The position numbers and the translations under genes are program-made. Positions 5,391 to 6,263 of a stretch of 6,263 nt of DNA are shown one piece after another. Each line of letters begins with the position of its first letter. The stretch's first letter is position 1. A model generated the notes under the pieces. That model saw only the letters and a list, made by a program, of their open reading frames with translations. It ran no database searches and had not been told where the DNA came from. Origin of the DNA: a bacterium (GTDB taxonomy: Bacteria > Vulcanimicrobiota > Xenobia > RGZZ01); assembly GCA_021782195.1 (NCBI GenBank), contig JAJXVI010000157.1, positions 1 through 6,263 of the forward strand, given 5' to 3'.

Positions 5391-6212
5391 ATGTTCTACC
5401 AGTCGCCCTTTGCAACCCCCGCGGCGGCACCCGCCGCCCCCCCGGCCTTCAATGAAGTCAGCCAGGCTCTGCGCCAGGAGACGGCGGGCAACACCTTCGC
5501 ATACCTTGTGGAAACGCGTAAACTCTGTCTCGCGGTATGCAGCGCCGAAGAGGTCGCAACGGCCATGCGGTCCGCGTCCCCTGGTTTCGATCCGAAAAAA
5601 ATCTTCCACCAGGAACTTCAGAACCAGATCCTGGCCTTTGCCCTGATGCGCATCCTCCCCGAAAATGTGCTCAAGAACTGCATCCAGGCTGCAGCAACAG
5701 AAGTACCCGGAGCGCCGCCGTCGAGTTCCGCCGGCCGGCTCGCGCGCGAACTCGAGTCCGCCGCCGGGGAAGACGAGCAGATGGTGGCAGCGGTGCAGGA
5801 GGCGCTGGTGGCACAGCCGTTGTTCCGCCTGGCGAGCCAGCAGCCAGAGATCTTCAAGGCGTTGGAAGAGACGTACGAGCAATGCGCTTCCTACGCGAAC
5901 CAGTTGATGGGCAGTCTCCGAGCCTCGATGTCGATGCTCGCGAACACCGCCGGCAACCCGGCGTCCCTTCCTCAGCAGCCCGCGAATGCGTCTCCCACCT
6001 GGACGCAATCGCTCGGGAACAGCGCCGCTGCAACACAAAGCACCTGGTCGGCGAACAGCACGCGACCCGCTTCCGCACCCGTATCGCAGGACGGTGCGTC
6101 CGCGGCAGCAGACGGAGCGTCCGCGACAGCAGACGGTGCGTCCGCGACAGCATCCGAAAATGCCGAGGCCGGTGCGTCGTCCCCAACGTCCCCGGCACCC
6201 CCCACGGCCTGA
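5391..6212 (+). CDS. Hypothetical alanine-rich protein with helical core and repeat-bearing disordered tail
   Basis: 273 residues, family not recognised. Residues 1-20 are low-complexity Pro/Ala (PFATPAAAPAAPPAF). Residues about 21-100 appear helical and contain two or three cysteines (C46, C50, C97); the segment IFHQELQNQILAFALMRILP (71-90) is amphipathic to hydrophobic. After a Pro/Ser linker (107-114), residues about 115-186 are again predicted helical and acidic/glutamine-rich (EIFKALEETYEQCASYANQLM). From about 187 to the end the chain is Ala/Ser/Thr/Pro-rich, nearly free of large hydrophobics, and includes the tandem heptads DGASAAA, DGASATA, DGASATA (234-254). No signal peptide is visible, so it is probably cytoplasmic. 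The helical core between low-complexity ends is loosely reminiscent of phasin or granule-associated proteins, but that is a weak resemblance and no function is assigned. It is divergent from the NamZ-like operon. A strong ribosome-binding site and plausible protein composition support it; the long opposing frame is Arg/Gly/Cys-rich and not protein-like. Confidence 0.7.
   Translation: MFYQSPFATPAAAPAAPPAFNEVSQALRQETAGNTFAYLVETRKLCLAVCSAEEVATAMRSASPGFDPKKIFHQELQNQILAFALMRILPENVLKNCIQAAATEVPGAPPSSSAGRLARELESAAGEDEQMVAAVQEALVAQPLFRLASQQPEIFKALEETYEQCASYANQLMGSLRASMSMLANTAGNPASLPQQPANASPTWTQSLGNSAAATQSTWSANSTRPASAPVSQDGASAAADGASATADGASATASENAEAGASSPTSPAPPTA
6090..6152 (+). repeat. Three tandem 21-bp repeats in coding sequence
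   Basis: Three contiguous 21-bp units (6090-6110, 6111-6131, 6132-6152), with core GACGGWGCGTCCGCG followed by RCAGCA. Units 2 and 3 differ from each other at one base and from unit 1 at one or two bases. In frame, each encodes one heptad of the form DGASAxA in the tail of the alanine-rich protein. Because the unit length is a multiple of three, copy-number change keeps the frame. Confidence 0.9.
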
Positions 6213-6263
6213 CATACGTCTCCGTGTTCCCGCTTTCGTCCCCCTCCCCCTCGCCAGAACTCG
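6213..6263. other. Downstream tail, nothing seen
   Basis: A 51-bp pyrimidine-rich stretch after the alanine-rich gene, running to the window edge. I see no hairpin with a T-run and no start signal. A terminator may lie beyond the window. Confidence 0.4.

Noticed and set aside
5283..6215. A 310-codon minus-strand frame opposite the alanine-rich gene
   Set aside because: Its translation is dominated by Arg, Gly and Cys (repeats such as CCRGRTV) produced by reading the 21-bp repeats backwards. The plus strand has a good ribosome-binding site and more protein-like composition.

Overview
The window is GC-rich chromosomal-type DNA (roughly 60% or more G+C). GTG starts are common, and GGAG/GAGG ribosome-binding sites sit about 8 nt from the starts of the minus-strand genes. 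This suggests a high-GC proteobacterial-type genome. The sequence variants of the NamZ-like protein and the phosphotransferase remind me of deltaproteobacterial (Geobacter-like) homologues, but that is recollection and the taxon is not established. I see no RNA gene, CRISPR array, transposase or phage gene.

Layout: (1) Positions 1-1425, plus strand, hold the 5'-truncated end of an exported DUF4185-like beta-propeller protein. (2) Positions 1387-1650, minus strand, hold a small 87-residue hypothetical protein whose 3' end overlaps gene 1 tail to tail. (3) Positions 1754-5060, minus strand, hold a tight three-gene operon, transcribed from right to left: a NamZ-like exo-N-acetylmuramidase (DUF1343), a MurU-like sugar-1-phosphate nucleotidyltransferase with an added C-terminal beta-helix, and an AmgK-like sugar kinase of the aminoglycoside-phosphotransferase fold. 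(4) Positions 5061-5390 are a divergent intergenic region with two small inverted repeats. (5) Positions 5391-6212, plus strand, hold an unrecognised alanine-rich protein with a low-complexity tail carrying three 21-bp tandem repeats.

The operon is the biological core. Its three products form a plausible complete route for salvage of cell-wall amino sugar. NamZ-type enzymes release MurNAc from non-reducing ends of peptidoglycan fragments, AmgK-type kinases make MurNAc-1-phosphate, and MurU-type enzymes make UDP-MurNAc. The route would re-enter cell-wall synthesis without MurQ or AnmK and bypass the fosfomycin-sensitive MurA step. No signal peptide is visible on the NamZ-like protein, which suggests it works in the cytoplasm. 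The assignments rest on motifs and gene order; the exact substrates are inferred. The DUF4185-like protein and the two unknown proteins have no demonstrable link to this pathway.
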